Assembly (NCBI RefSeq): GCF_001010805.1
Contig: NZ_CP011477.1
Span: forward strand, 1,131,001-1,195,000
Source: Spongiibacter sp. IMCC21906
GTDB lineage: Bacteria; Pseudomonadota; Gammaproteobacteria; Pseudomonadales; Spongiibacteraceae
Direction of reading: 5' to 3'
Length of the DNA: 64,000 nt
In this document: in pieces, positions 9,176-17,329 of the stretch
Position numbering within the stretch: position 1 is the stretch's first letter
Layout of the letters: every line of letters begins with the position of its first letter
Program-made: the position numbers and the translations under genes
The notes under the pieces: generated by a model
What the model saw: only the letters and a program-made list of their open reading frames with translations
Told to the model about the DNA's origin: nothing
Databases searched by the model: none

Positions 9176-9862
9176 ATGCGAGGGATTCGGAAGTGGTGTG
9201 TGCGACTGGTGTTGGGGTTTATTTTGTTCAGTGTGGCAGTGGTGTTGCCGCTGCGTTGGATAGATCCACCGGGAAGCATGTTGATGTTGGTGCGGAGTTG
9301 GGAGCATCGAGGTGAACGCTACGATGTGACCAAACAGTGGCGAGATATTGCTACGCTGCCCCGGCATGCCGCGCTGGCCGTTGTGGTGTCGGAAGATCAG
9401 CGATTTTTGCAACATTACGGGGTGGATATTGCGGCTATTCGCAAGGCGATGGCCGAGCGGAAATGGCGGGGTGAGTTGCGGGGTGCCAGTACCATTACGC
9501 AGCAAGTGGCCAAAAATCTTTATCTGTGGAATGGTCGTAGCTGGCTGCGGAAGGGCTTAGAAGCATGGTTTGCGATGTTGGTGGACCTGTGTTGGAGCAA
9601 ACAGCGGGTAATGGAGGTGTATTTGAATATCGCTGAATGGGGGCCGGGCGTGTTTGGTTTGGCAGCGGCCAGCGAATACCACTTTCAGCGAGATGTGTCC
9701 CAGCTAAGCCCATGGCAAAGTGCCTTGCTGGCATCGGCGCTGCCTAGCCCGCTGACTTACACACCTGCGTCACCCTCGCCGCAGCTCAGTGAGCGTGCGC
9801 GCTGGAACTTGGCTCAGCAGCGGCGCTTGGGTGGGGAGTCTTGGTTGGCTGATATGTATTAA
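9176..9862 (+). CDS. mtgA: Monofunctional peptidoglycan glycosyltransferase MtgA
   Basis: The 228-residue protein has one N-terminal membrane anchor (about 11-27) and a GT51 domain. Motif 1 VVSEDQRF carries the catalytic glutamate E73. Motif 2 RGASTITQQVAKNLYL spans about 102-117, and E147 lies in EVYLNIAEWG. It polymerises lipid II into glycan strands at the periplasmic face without transpeptidase activity. The start is supported by a strong Shine-Dalgarno sequence (GGCGAGGGG) six or so bases before the ATG. It is divergent from the deacetylase gene, and a TATAAT-like box lies in the 111-bp gap between them. Confidence 0.95.
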   Translation: MRGIRKWCVRLVLGFILFSVAVVLPLRWIDPPGSMLMLVRSWEHRGERYDVTKQWRDIATLPRHAALAVVVSEDQRFLQHYGVDIAAIRKAMAERKWRGELRGASTITQQVAKNLYLWNGRSWLRKGLEAWFAMLVDLCWSKQRVMEVYLNIAEWGPGVFGLAAASEYHFQRDVSQLSPWQSALLASALPSPLTYTPASPSPQLSERARWNLAQQRRLGGESWLADMY

Positions 9863-10089
9863 TCAGCTGTGTATGGCGGGTAGTTCACATAATCGAATAG
9901 TGTGAAATTTGCATTAGACGGGTTCTAACACCATAATCGGGGCTTGCATAGTAATTAACGTAGTACTTTAGGGTAGTTTAGGTACTGCGGTTTGAGGATA
10001 AAAGTCGATCAGTTGGTCTTGTAAGTGCAGGGAGAACAGCAAGACCTTGTTAATAAAAACTGAGCTGACTAACAATAACGAGATCGTCA

Positions 10090-11046
10090 ATGCGCGAGCA
10101 CTATAGAGTTACCATAACCAGTTTTGAAGGTGCCCGACACTACACCGTTACCCAGTTAATGCGCCGGTTTATGGCGGGTATCATAGTATTGTTGGCTACG
10201 ATTTTTTTAGGCGGCTTTCTTATTATTTTTTTCATGTCTAGCCAGCTATCGTCTTTAAGTGGCGAAGTGCAAACCTTGCAAAACTACCAAGCCAAAATAA
10301 AATTAGAAAATAGCGCGCTCCTCAAAGAGCAGCAGCAGTTACAGGCAACGGTTGACGATAAGGTTGCAGCACTGTCGATGATGAGTGACGAGCTGGGCAA
10401 TATCGAGACAATGATGGGCTTGAGTCCGGAGCCTGAAGAGGCACTGTATCAACGACTGGATACGGCAACCCAAACGGCACAGGAAAAACGCTATATGCTG
10501 ACGGCGATCCCCAGTGGCTACCCGTTAAGTGATCCCAGTATTAGTAGCTCCTATGGTATGCGCAAGCATCCTGTGTTGGGTACGATGAAGTTACACGGCG
10601 GCACTGATTTACGTGCCAGAATGGGCACCCCTGTATATGCCACTGCCGATGGGGTAGTGGAGTGGTCGGGTAATCACAACAGTGGTTATGGCAACCTGGT
10701 CAAACTGGATCATAACTATGGCTTTGCAACGATGTATGGCCATTTAAGTAAAACCATCGTGTCGGTTGGCGATTATGTTCGTCAGGGCGACTTGTTGGGC
10801 TATAGCGGCAATAGCGGTTTGTCTAGTGCTCCTCATTTGCATTATGAAGTCCGACACTTGCATCGTCGCTTATCTCCCCGAGCTTTTATGGAATGGTCGT
10901 GGGAAAACTATGATGGACTGTTCACCCGCGAGGAAAAAATCAAATGGGATTCTCTAGCAAAAACATTAAGAAAAGCGACGGTACCGCTGCGCCAAGAACG
11001 ACAACTATCGCAGCTGGCACCAGTCTTATCGGCAACGTCGAGCTAA
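10090..11046 (+). CDS. M23 (LytM) peptidase with coiled coil, bactofilin partner
   Basis: The 318-residue protein has a cytoplasmic N-terminus, one transmembrane helix (about 28-50), a coiled coil (about 53-110) and a periplasmic M23 domain. All catalytic residues are visible: H169 and D173 in KLHGGTDL, H218 in YGHLS, and H249 and H251 in HLHYE. It should therefore cleave peptidoglycan cross-links (endopeptidase), unlike the degenerate LytM activators. The last 103 bp overlap the bactofilin gene in another frame, so the two are surely co-translated. In other bacteria such pairs localise the hydrolase on a bactofilin scaffold and influence cell curvature or shape. Confidence 0.93.
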   Translation: MREHYRVTITSFEGARHYTVTQLMRRFMAGIIVLLATIFLGGFLIIFFMSSQLSSLSGEVQTLQNYQAKIKLENSALLKEQQQLQATVDDKVAALSMMSDELGNIETMMGLSPEPEEALYQRLDTATQTAQEKRYMLTAIPSGYPLSDPSISSSYGMRKHPVLGTMKLHGGTDLRARMGTPVYATADGVVEWSGNHNSGYGNLVKLDHNYGFATMYGHLSKTIVSVGDYVRQGDLLGYSGNSGLSSAPHLHYEVRHLHRRLSPRAFMEWSWENYDGLFTREEKIKWDSLAKTLRKATVPLRQERQLSQLAPVLSATSS

Positions 11047-11417
11047 AAGATAATTTCCACCTTGATGGCAAAATGGAAGGCAACTTGGTCTCTACAGCCG
11101 ACGTCACCATTGGTCGAAACGGGAGTCTTAAAGGCGATATTACCGCTAAACGCGTTCTGATTAGCGGAACGATGGACGGTACGATTGATGCTGATCGATT
11201 GGAAATTGTTGCGTCGGGCTTGGTGACGGGCGGCATTAAGGTACGTGAGTTTGTGATTGAATCGGGCGGCCAGTTTGTGGGCGCGAGCCAGGTTAAAAAA
11301 CATGACCCTAAGCCTGCGCCAGCACCACTGCGAGCGGTGGAAGGCGAGCAAAATGCGACCAATAATACCTCGTCGCCAACACCATCATCCAAGGATATGA
11401 ATGCTCAAAAATCCTAG
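10944..11417 (+). CDS. Bactofilin, polymer-forming cytoskeletal protein
   Basis: The 157-residue product consists of a short N-tail, a central right-handed beta-helix domain (about residues 20-115) with the repeating hydrophobic/Gly pattern of bactofilins (SLIGNVELKDNFHLDGKMEG, GSLKGDITAKRVLISG), and a disordered Pro/Ala/Asn/Ser-rich tail. Bactofilins polymerise without nucleotide and anchor cell-wall enzymes. The ATG at 10944 lies inside the peptidase gene, ten bases after a GAGG ribosome-binding sequence. The conserved domain starts just behind the overlap, which fits the start. It is followed by a terminator. Confidence 0.93.
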   Translation: MGFSSKNIKKSDGTAAPRTTTIAAGTSLIGNVELKDNFHLDGKMEGNLVSTADVTIGRNGSLKGDITAKRVLISGTMDGTIDADRLEIVASGLVTGGIKVREFVIESGGQFVGASQVKKHDPKPAPAPLRAVEGEQNATNNTSSPTPSSKDMNAQKS

Positions 11418-11443
11418 TGAGTTACTTGCTAACACGTATTTTG

Positions 11444-11468
11444 AAAAGCACCTTCGGGTGCTTTTTTG
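11444..11468 (+). terminator. Rho-independent terminator with UUCG loop
   Basis: A 9-bp stem AAAAGCACC/GGTGCTTTT closes a TTCG tetraloop and runs into a T-tract. It ends the peptidase-bactofilin transcript 27 bp after the bactofilin stop codon. Confidence 0.92.
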
Positions 11469-11560
11469 TTTTGTATTATCGATTTTGACTTGCGCGTAGC
11501 TTGGGATTACTTGCTATAGTCATTAGACTATTTTAACCATTTACTCTCTAGGAGAAGGCA

Positions 11561-11848
11561 ATGTCGAATGAAGGCTATCATGAACCAATTAGCGAGCTGA
11601 CAGATAAAACTCGCGATATGCACCGCGCTATCGTTTCCTTGATGGAGGAGCTGGAAGCTGTTGATTGGTATAATCAGCGCGTTGATGCCTGCAAAGACCC
11701 TGAGTTAAAACGTATCCTTGAACATAACCGTGATGAAGAAAAAGAGCATGCGGCGATGACTTTGGAATGGATTCGTCGCCAAGACCCTGTCTTTAATGAT
11801 GAACTCAAAGATTATTTGTTTACCGACAAGCCGATTGCCCATAAATAG
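11561..11848 (+). CDS. Encapsulated-ferritin-like protein (EncFtn family), no shell gene nearby
   Basis: The 95-residue protein closely resembles the two-helix EncFtn ferroxidases such as that of Rhodospirillum rubrum. The stretches HRAIVSLMEELEAVDWY and NRDEEKEHAAMTLEW are nearly unchanged. The iron ligands at the dimer interface are present: E30, E60 and H63, with E29, E32, W36 and Y37 at the proposed entry site. EncFtn oxidises Fe(II) as a ring-shaped decamer, usually inside an encapsulin nanocompartment. Here the chain stops soon after the second helix (YLFTDKPIAHK), without the C-terminal targeting peptide. No encapsulin gene follows; the next gene is acylphosphatase on the other strand. 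The ribosome-binding site AGGAGAAGG is strong. Confidence 0.88.
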   Translation: MSNEGYHEPISELTDKTRDMHRAIVSLMEELEAVDWYNQRVDACKDPELKRILEHNRDEEKEHAAMTLEWIRRQDPVFNDELKDYLFTDKPIAHK

Positions 11849-11862
11849 TGGCATGGCTCTGT

Positions 11863-11876
11863 GGATAATATTATCC
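11863..11876. repeat. Perfect 14-bp palindrome between convergent genes
   Basis: GGATAATATTATCC is self-complementary and lies between the stops of the EncFtn and acylphosphatase genes. It has no T-tract, so it may be a weak bidirectional stop signal or chance. Confidence 0.3.
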
Positions 11877-11878
11877 GG

Positions 11879-12154
11879 CTAGACTGAGGCGAGCACCTCA
11901 AAACCGACGGTTGTCAGTGGCTCGCTGTCTGTGACTTGAATATTGATGACCTCCGCCGCAGGTGGCCCTTGCCTGCAGGCGGAAAGTAATTGTTCGATCA
12001 TTTCTTTAGGGCCAGATACCTGTGCTTCTACGCTACCATCGTGCCGGTTTCTGACCCAGCCGCTGAGCCCTAAGCGCATGGCTTCTTGCTGGGTCCAATT
12101 GCGATAGCCAACGCCTTGAACTCGTCCTGAAATAGTAAGATGAACCGCTGTCAT
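11879..12154 (-). CDS. acyP: Acylphosphatase
   Basis: The 91-residue protein has the family signature GRVQGVGYRNW with the phosphate-binding arginine R18, and WVRNRHDGSVE with the catalytic asparagine N36. It hydrolyses acyl phosphates such as acetyl phosphate or 1,3-bisphosphoglycerate in the cytoplasm. Size and ferredoxin-like pattern are those of the standalone enzyme. It is convergent with the EncFtn gene and about 80 bp from the end of the TonB receptor gene, which runs in the same direction. Confidence 0.95.
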   Translation of the reverse strand: MTAVHLTISGRVQGVGYRNWTQQEAMRLGLSGWVRNRHDGSVEAQVSGPKEMIEQLLSACRQGPPAAEVINIQVTDSEPLTTVGFEVLASV

Positions 12155-12181
12155 AACATGGTCTCGTACATTTTCTAAATA

Positions 12182-12196
12182 TCAGAGGTGCCTTAG
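12182..12196 (+). repeat. Solo copy of the terminal repeat of the MITE-like element
   Basis: ATCAGAGGTGCCTTA is identical to 15 bases of the right terminal repeat of the element at 20773-21092. No second end was found nearby. It may be a footprint left by excision or a fragment of another copy. Confidence 0.45.
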
Positions 12197-12235
12197 TTTT
12201 AGCATTACGAGACGCCTGCTGTCAGCCGTTCATGT

Positions 12236-14686
12236 TTAAAAGTTAATATTGGCCTCTATACCGTAGCTCCGAGGTTCGCCAGCAATAAACTCGTCAAAAC
12301 CAAAGCTGGCCTGAAGGTTCAGTGCATAGACATTGTATTCCTTGTCTAACAGGTTTTTGCTCCATAATGAGACGCTGTAGCTGCCATCGTTGGCATACCA
12401 GCCTAGGCGGCCATTCACTAACCAGTAGGCATCTTGGCGAATGTTATCGTAGCTGTATTGCTCATTGTAGGCGCTAAACCATTGGTCATCTTGAAAGCTG
12501 GCGTTGGTGTTAACGCTCAAATAACCCTGTTCGGTGACGATAATATCGTAGTCGGCTGAGAAACTGAGGTTGAGCTTGGGCGCCGATATCAGTTCGTTGC
12601 CAGAAAGATCCACTTTATCGTCAGGGTCGCCCAGTGTTTCGGTGTTGGCTAAACTCAGCTCAGAATATTCCGTGCTTAAATAGCCCACGGTTGCCTGCAG
12701 GGTTAGGCGCTCGGTAATACGGGTCCAAAGCTCGGCTTCGATCCCCGCGATACTAGAGGCTCCGGCATTTTCGAGAAAGTTGGAAATCCCTACCACGTTG
12801 ATAAATTGTTGGTCAGTGTAGTCATAATAGAACGCTGCGGTATTCAAACGTAGTTGGCCATCGAACAAGTCGCCTTTGGCACCAATCTCATAGGCATCAA
12901 TATATTCTGGCGAGGCATAGGCGGTGGCAAGAGGTCTTTCAACGTAGTAAATGCCGCCATTAAAGCTGCCAGCGCGGTAGCCGCGGCTGATACTACTGTA
13001 GACCATCCATTGATCATTGAAACGGTAGTCCAACCCAATTTTTCCCGTCCATTCATTTTCCACGGCCTTAAGTTCTGGCGCAGAGTCGAGGGTAAAGGGG
13101 CCGTGGGTATAACCGAGTCCAGTGACCGCACCGATGGCAGAAGGGTTGCTGATGACATCCAGTACGGCATCTAGTGATAGCGGAATACGGAACCAGCCAT
13201 TGTCGATGCCGGTATTGTTGCCGGGGACCCAAGTACCCACTGGCGTGCCACTGTCACTGTAACGCGACAAGTTGAGGTAGGGCATGGTATTGCTGTCACG
13301 GGTGTAACGAAGGCCAATATCCATGCCAAAGTTGGCTGAGAAGTCAAAGCGCAATTGGGTGTAAGCCGCGGCGCTTTGTTTTTCTGTGCCCATGCGTTGC
13401 ACCACTTGCCCGACATCCAATAAAAAGGGAGCATCACTAATGGTATCTGGCTTGGCAATAAGAACCCGGGGGTCGGGAAGGTCTTTGAAGATGAAATAGG
13501 TATTTTGCATATAAAGCTCTTCGTAGCCGTAATACACCCCGGCGATAATATTGAACATGCCGTCAAAATTAGAGGTAAAGCGCAGATCTTGGCTAAAGCT
13601 TTGCGAATCGGATGCCCAGTTGATTTCCAGCAAACCGTTGGGGCCGCCATCGGTATCTTGTTGTTGATAATAATCTGCGTTGAGATAAGAGCTGACGGAG
13701 GTGAGCGTGTAATTGTCTGCGTTGTAGTTGATCGTCAAAACGGCCAAATCGGTGTTTGTCGTCAGTGCGCCAGAGGCGTTTGATTCCACCTCATGAAAAT
13801 CCAAGCTGTCTGGGCGAGAGTAGCCAGAATAGTCAATGAAACCATTGGAGTCGCCCTCCAGTCCTGTGCCTCTAAGGTCTGTTCTGGCTTCACTTTTGGG
13901 GGGTGTGCTACTGCCGTCACTTGTGGCTGAATTGAGTTTTAATACGGCGTCCCAACGGTCGTTGATCAGCCAGTTTAAAGCGATGCGGCCACCTCTAAAG
14001 TCCGATTCGGCACCGTTAGCATCTTGGTCTTTTATCTCCATCCAACCATCATGTTTTTTGAGACTGCCCGCAACGCGTACGGCTAATTTGTCGGCTACTA
14101 GCTCAGCTTCAGTTGCACCTTCAATAGAAGCGGCGTTAAAGCTGCCGATGCCCGCTTTGATATAGCGACGTGCCTCGCCTTCAAACCCAGGTGTGCGGGT
14201 GATGATATTGATGGCGCCACCAGTAGTGTTTTTTCCATACAGTGTTCCTTGGGGGCCGCGCAGGACTTCTAATCGCTCTACGTCAAAGAAATTGGCACCA
14301 TGGCTGTAGGTGGGCCCCAAGTAGGCCTCGTCGACATAAACGCCAATAGGACTGGCTTGATTGGAACTGTAGTCAGACATGCTGACCCCACGAATGGAAA
14401 AAATCGGCTGTACCTCACCATACGCGCCGCTCACTTGCATATTGGGCACTTGGGCTCCGATATCATTGGCATTGTCAAAGCCCAGCTTATCTAGGGTATC
14501 CCCGCCTAAACCGGTGACAGCAACCGGTATGTCCTGGGTACTTTGGCTGCGTTTTTGGGCGGTCACAAGGACCTCTTCTAGCATTGGTGCGGCGAAGCTT
14601 TGTTGCGTTGAGGCAAAAACGATTATGAGCAAGCCCTTTAATGACATGGATCTATTCTGGTTTGAGTTTGGGGTTTTCCGGCGCAT
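12236..14686 (-). CDS. TonB-dependent outer-membrane receptor
   Basis: The 816-residue protein has a signal peptide ending near SFAAP, a TonB-box-like EEVLVTAQ, a plug domain and a 22-strand-type barrel ending in the canonical aromatic residue (IEANINF). The plug includes IPVAVTGL, ERLEVLRGPQGTLYGKNTTGGAINIITRTP. The plug type and length are those of the broad CirA/FyuA-like group often used for plant-derived, aromatic or other non-siderophore substrates in marine and sphingomonad bacteria. The substrate is not deducible. The ATG at 14686 has AAGGA eight bases upstream and is preferred over an internal ATG at 14647. It is divergent from the yghU-like gene. Confidence 0.9.
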   Translation of the reverse strand: MRRKTPNSNQNRSMSLKGLLIIVFASTQQSFAAPMLEEVLVTAQKRSQSTQDIPVAVTGLGGDTLDKLGFDNANDIGAQVPNMQVSGAYGEVQPIFSIRGVSMSDYSSNQASPIGVYVDEAYLGPTYSHGANFFDVERLEVLRGPQGTLYGKNTTGGAINIITRTPGFEGEARRYIKAGIGSFNAASIEGATEAELVADKLAVRVAGSLKKHDGWMEIKDQDANGAESDFRGGRIALNWLINDRWDAVLKLNSATSDGSSTPPKSEARTDLRGTGLEGDSNGFIDYSGYSRPDSLDFHEVESNASGALTTNTDLAVLTINYNADNYTLTSVSSYLNADYYQQQDTDGGPNGLLEINWASDSQSFSQDLRFTSNFDGMFNIIAGVYYGYEELYMQNTYFIFKDLPDPRVLIAKPDTISDAPFLLDVGQVVQRMGTEKQSAAAYTQLRFDFSANFGMDIGLRYTRDSNTMPYLNLSRYSDSGTPVGTWVPGNNTGIDNGWFRIPLSLDAVLDVISNPSAIGAVTGLGYTHGPFTLDSAPELKAVENEWTGKIGLDYRFNDQWMVYSSISRGYRAGSFNGGIYYVERPLATAYASPEYIDAYEIGAKGDLFDGQLRLNTAAFYYDYTDQQFINVVGISNFLENAGASSIAGIEAELWTRITERLTLQATVGYLSTEYSELSLANTETLGDPDDKVDLSGNELISAPKLNLSFSADYDIIVTEQGYLSVNTNASFQDDQWFSAYNEQYSYDNIRQDAYWLVNGRLGWYANDGSYSVSLWSKNLLDKEYNVYALNLQASFGFDEFIAGEPRSYGIEANINF

Positions 14687-14927
14687 GACTCATTCCTTAA
14701 CGGCAACATAAAACCACAAGCATAATTCAAATGACGGTGAGGACCGTTGACCCAGGTGTAAATAGCTTAGGTCATACCGGTCAAGCCGGTGCCAGCTTAG
14801 ATCCTCGTGCGCTTAAAATCACAGTGCGCTTGCTCAATACAGCATGACTTGGCATGGTGACGGTATCCAGAGGAGCTGACGAACGCGATGGTGGACGTTG
14901 GGCTCTCTAATGTTGAGAGGTGAATAT

Positions 14928-15770
14928 ATGTCTGAGTCTGAAAGCTATGTCCCGCCCAGAGTGTGGCGTTGGGATAATCAAAGCGGTGGCAAATTCAGTA
15001 ATATTAATCGGCCAGTATCCGGCGCTACCCATCAGCGTGAACTTCCTCGAGGCGAGCATAATTTGCAGCTTTATTCCTTGGCTACGCCCAATGGTGTCAA
15101 GGTAAGCGTGATGCTGGAGGAGCTTTTAGAGCTGGGCATTGCAGAGGCTGAGTACGACGCCTACCCCATAGATATTGGCGAAGGGGATCAGTTTGGCAGC
15201 GGTTTTGTTGCTATTAACCCTAACTCGAAAATCCCTGCACTGCTGGATTGCGGCGTTTCGCCAGCGATTCCGGTATTTGAATCTGGGGCAATTTTGCTTT
15301 ATTTAGCGGAGAAGTTTGACGCGCTCTATCCCAAAGCGCCCGCTCAGCGCGCGCAATGTCAGTCTTGGTTAATGTGGCAAATGGGCAGTGCGCCTTTTCT
15401 TGGCGGCGGTTTTGGTCACTTTTATGCTTATGCGCCTGAGAAGTACCGCTACCCCATTGACCGTTACACCATGGAGGTTAAACGGCAACTGGATGTGCTC
15501 GATAAGCATTTGGCCGACAATCAGTTTCTCTGTGGCGATGACTATACTATTGCCGATATTGCCAACTATCCCTGGTATGGTGCGCTGGCATTGGGTCAGC
15601 TCTATGACGCGGCCGAATTTTTAGATGTAGTGTCGTATGAACACGTTCGGCGCTGGGCCAGAGATAATGAAGCCCGGCCTGGGGTAATGCGGGGCAGACG
15701 AGTGAATAAACTCTGGGGACCAGAAGCCGAACGGGTGCCTGAGCGTCATAGCGCCAAGGACTTCTTGTAA
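14928..15770 (+). CDS. yghU: YghU-type glutathione S-transferase / disulfide-bond oxidoreductase
   Basis: I take the ATG at 14928 (280 residues), because GAGAGG lies seven bases upstream; an in-frame start 30 bp earlier has no such site. The N-terminal tail (SYVPPRVWRWDNQSGGKF) and the thioredoxin-like domain with LATPNGVKVSVMLEEL match E. coli YghU/Nu-class GSTs. These bind two glutathiones and reduce organic disulfides and hydroperoxides. The GST C-terminal helical domain follows from about residue 130 (FLCGDDYTIADIANYPW). Cytoplasmic. The gene stands alone, divergent from the TonB receptor; the 240-bp gap contains an ACCGG-N5-CCGGT dyad at 14776-14790 that could bind a regulator. Confidence 0.93.
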   Translation: MSESESYVPPRVWRWDNQSGGKFSNINRPVSGATHQRELPRGEHNLQLYSLATPNGVKVSVMLEELLELGIAEAEYDAYPIDIGEGDQFGSGFVAINPNSKIPALLDCGVSPAIPVFESGAILLYLAEKFDALYPKAPAQRAQCQSWLMWQMGSAPFLGGGFGHFYAYAPEKYRYPIDRYTMEVKRQLDVLDKHLADNQFLCGDDYTIADIANYPWYGALALGQLYDAAEFLDVVSYEHVRRWARDNEARPGVMRGRRVNKLWGPEAERVPERHSAKDFL

Positions 15771-15828
15771 GCTAGCTGCTTAGGTTCGTCCTCGCGTTTT
15801 GGGCGGGCGTATCGTCGTTGAGGCGTGG

Positions 15829-16146
15829 CTATTGGGAAACGATAATTTGTGCAACGTTGCCGCCAACGAGTTTGACCGCGACCATTTTTTGGGTGCCTTG
15901 GCTGTCTTTTAGGCGGTAGACCCAGTTTTCTTTAATATATTCAGCCGGCTGAGAGACGGCATTGAGGGCGGCGGCTTTGTCTTCAAGAAACAGTGGCTGT
16001 CCCAAGCGATTCAGTACAGCGGTTTTAGTCATACCGCATTGAATCGCATTGCCAGCATCGCTGGGCTGCCCCAAATTAAAGTAGCAGTTGTCAGCATGGC
16101 TCGAAACACCGAGAGCCAATCCCATCAGTAATAACAAATATCTCAT
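15829..16146 (-). CDS. Small secreted DUF2845-like protein
   Basis: The preferred start at 16146 has GAGGGG six bases upstream and gives 105 residues with a clear signal peptide (MRYLLLLMGLALGVSSHA). The mature part has two cysteines (NCYFNLG, IQCGMTK) and the motif GMTKTAVLNRLGQPLFLEDK. This recalls the short periplasmic DUF2845 and SmpA/BamE-like folds, in which a GMxxxxVxxxLGxP turn is typical. Role unknown; the cysteines could form a disulfide. It is convergent with the yghU-like gene. Confidence 0.65.
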   Translation of the reverse strand: MRYLLLLMGLALGVSSHADNCYFNLGQPSDAGNAIQCGMTKTAVLNRLGQPLFLEDKAAALNAVSQPAEYIKENWVYRLKDSQGTQKMVAVKLVGGNVAQIIVSQ

Positions 16147-16371
16147 AGCAACCCCTCGCGTATGGAATAACAACTTACTTTATTGGCATTGAAATTTGAA
16201 TATGCAAATTTCAGGTTTTTCTGCCGTCAGGGCTGCAGCAACGTCATCGATAAAGGGGCAATATGCGTACAGATGCTATTTGCATGTTTAGCAACTGTGT
16301 CTTTTAAGTAGGCACACCGGCTTTTATATGTATCGTCAACTTATACCAGAATAGGCAGAAGCCATAGCCCC

Positions 16372-17184
16372 ATGAAAATTCTTATCGTTGTTCTTATCAG
16401 TCTTTTTGTTATTGCCTGCGCCATGTCACCCACTAAAACCCGTCACGACTTCAGGGTGATGAAAGACCAAGTTTTTAAAGAAGTGGATGGACAGACCTTG
16501 AAAGGTGACATCTACCAAGCCAAAACAGCTGAGGCTAAACCTGCAGTGCTGGTGGTGCATGGCGGTGGCTGGACTAACCGCAGTGGCGATATGGCGCGAG
16601 TGTGTGAAAAACTGGCGAAAGCGGGTTTTGTCGCTTTCAATATTACTTATCGCCTGGCGCCGGCAGATCATCATCCTGCTCAATTGAATGATGTTAGTGA
16701 TGCCTTGCAATGGCTGTATGACAATGCTGAAAAGTATCAGATTGATAAGGAAAATATTTCTGGCTGGGGGTATTCGGCAGGGGCTCATCTCATCTTACTG
16801 GCGGGGCTGGACCGCCAGCAGCCACCTTATTTTAAAAGTATTGTCGCGGGTGGCACCCCTGCAAAGCTAACTGCGTGGCCGAAGTCACCACTCGTGACTA
16901 AACTCATTGGCAAGCCGATGAATGAGGCTGAAACGGAATGGGAGTCTGCCTCGCCAGTGAATCATGTCACTGCTGACTCGCCACCGGTATTTTTGTATCA
17001 CGGTCAGTGGGATGCATTGGTTGAGCCTGAGCAGATGGCGTATATGCAGGCCGCTCTTGAAGAAAAGAATGTTCCTGTAGAAACCGATACCGTGAATTTT
17101 TTAGGCCATATTGGCACCTATCTTTTGGGTCGTGGTGCAGAAAATCGCGGTATTGAATATATTCGGGCCCACGTAGCGCAATAA
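16372..17184 (+). CDS. Lipoprotein alpha/beta-hydrolase (esterase)
   Basis: The 270-residue protein starts with a lipoprotein signal ending VIAC (C16), then a compact alpha/beta-hydrolase domain of the BD-FAE/HSL-like type. The oxyanion motif HGGGW is at 63-67, the nucleophile S135 lies in GYSAGAH, and the likely acid and base are D215 (GQWDALVEP) and H247 (LGHIG). Such enzymes hydrolyse short acyl or aryl esters and carbamates at the cell envelope. There is no operon partner; pirin follows 145 bp later in the same direction. Substrate unknown. Confidence 0.87.
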   Translation: MKILIVVLISLFVIACAMSPTKTRHDFRVMKDQVFKEVDGQTLKGDIYQAKTAEAKPAVLVVHGGGWTNRSGDMARVCEKLAKAGFVAFNITYRLAPADHHPAQLNDVSDALQWLYDNAEKYQIDKENISGWGYSAGAHLILLAGLDRQQPPYFKSIVAGGTPAKLTAWPKSPLVTKLIGKPMNEAETEWESASPVNHVTADSPPVFLYHGQWDALVEPEQMAYMQAALEEKNVPVETDTVNFLGHIGTYLLGRGAENRGIEYIRAHVAQ

Positions 17185-17261
17185 TTGACGTTGGACGAGC
17201 TGATCTTGCATGGCGGGTTTATTCACCTATAGTCAGTAATATCATGAGTCAATAACATCGA

Positions 17262-17300
17262 GTTGCCAAAATATAGCGTTGCCAAAATATAGCGTTGCCA
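17262..17300 (+). repeat. Tandem 16-bp repeat upstream of pirin gene
   Basis: The unit GTTGCCAAAATATAGC occurs twice without change, followed by the first seven bases of a third copy. It lies 30 to 68 bp before the chosen pirin start. It could be a duplicated binding site or a replication slip; it also creates TTG codons that should not be mistaken for starts. Confidence 0.6.
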
Positions 17301-17329
17301 ATGTGGCGGCGCCAGTCTGGGGGCCTGTT

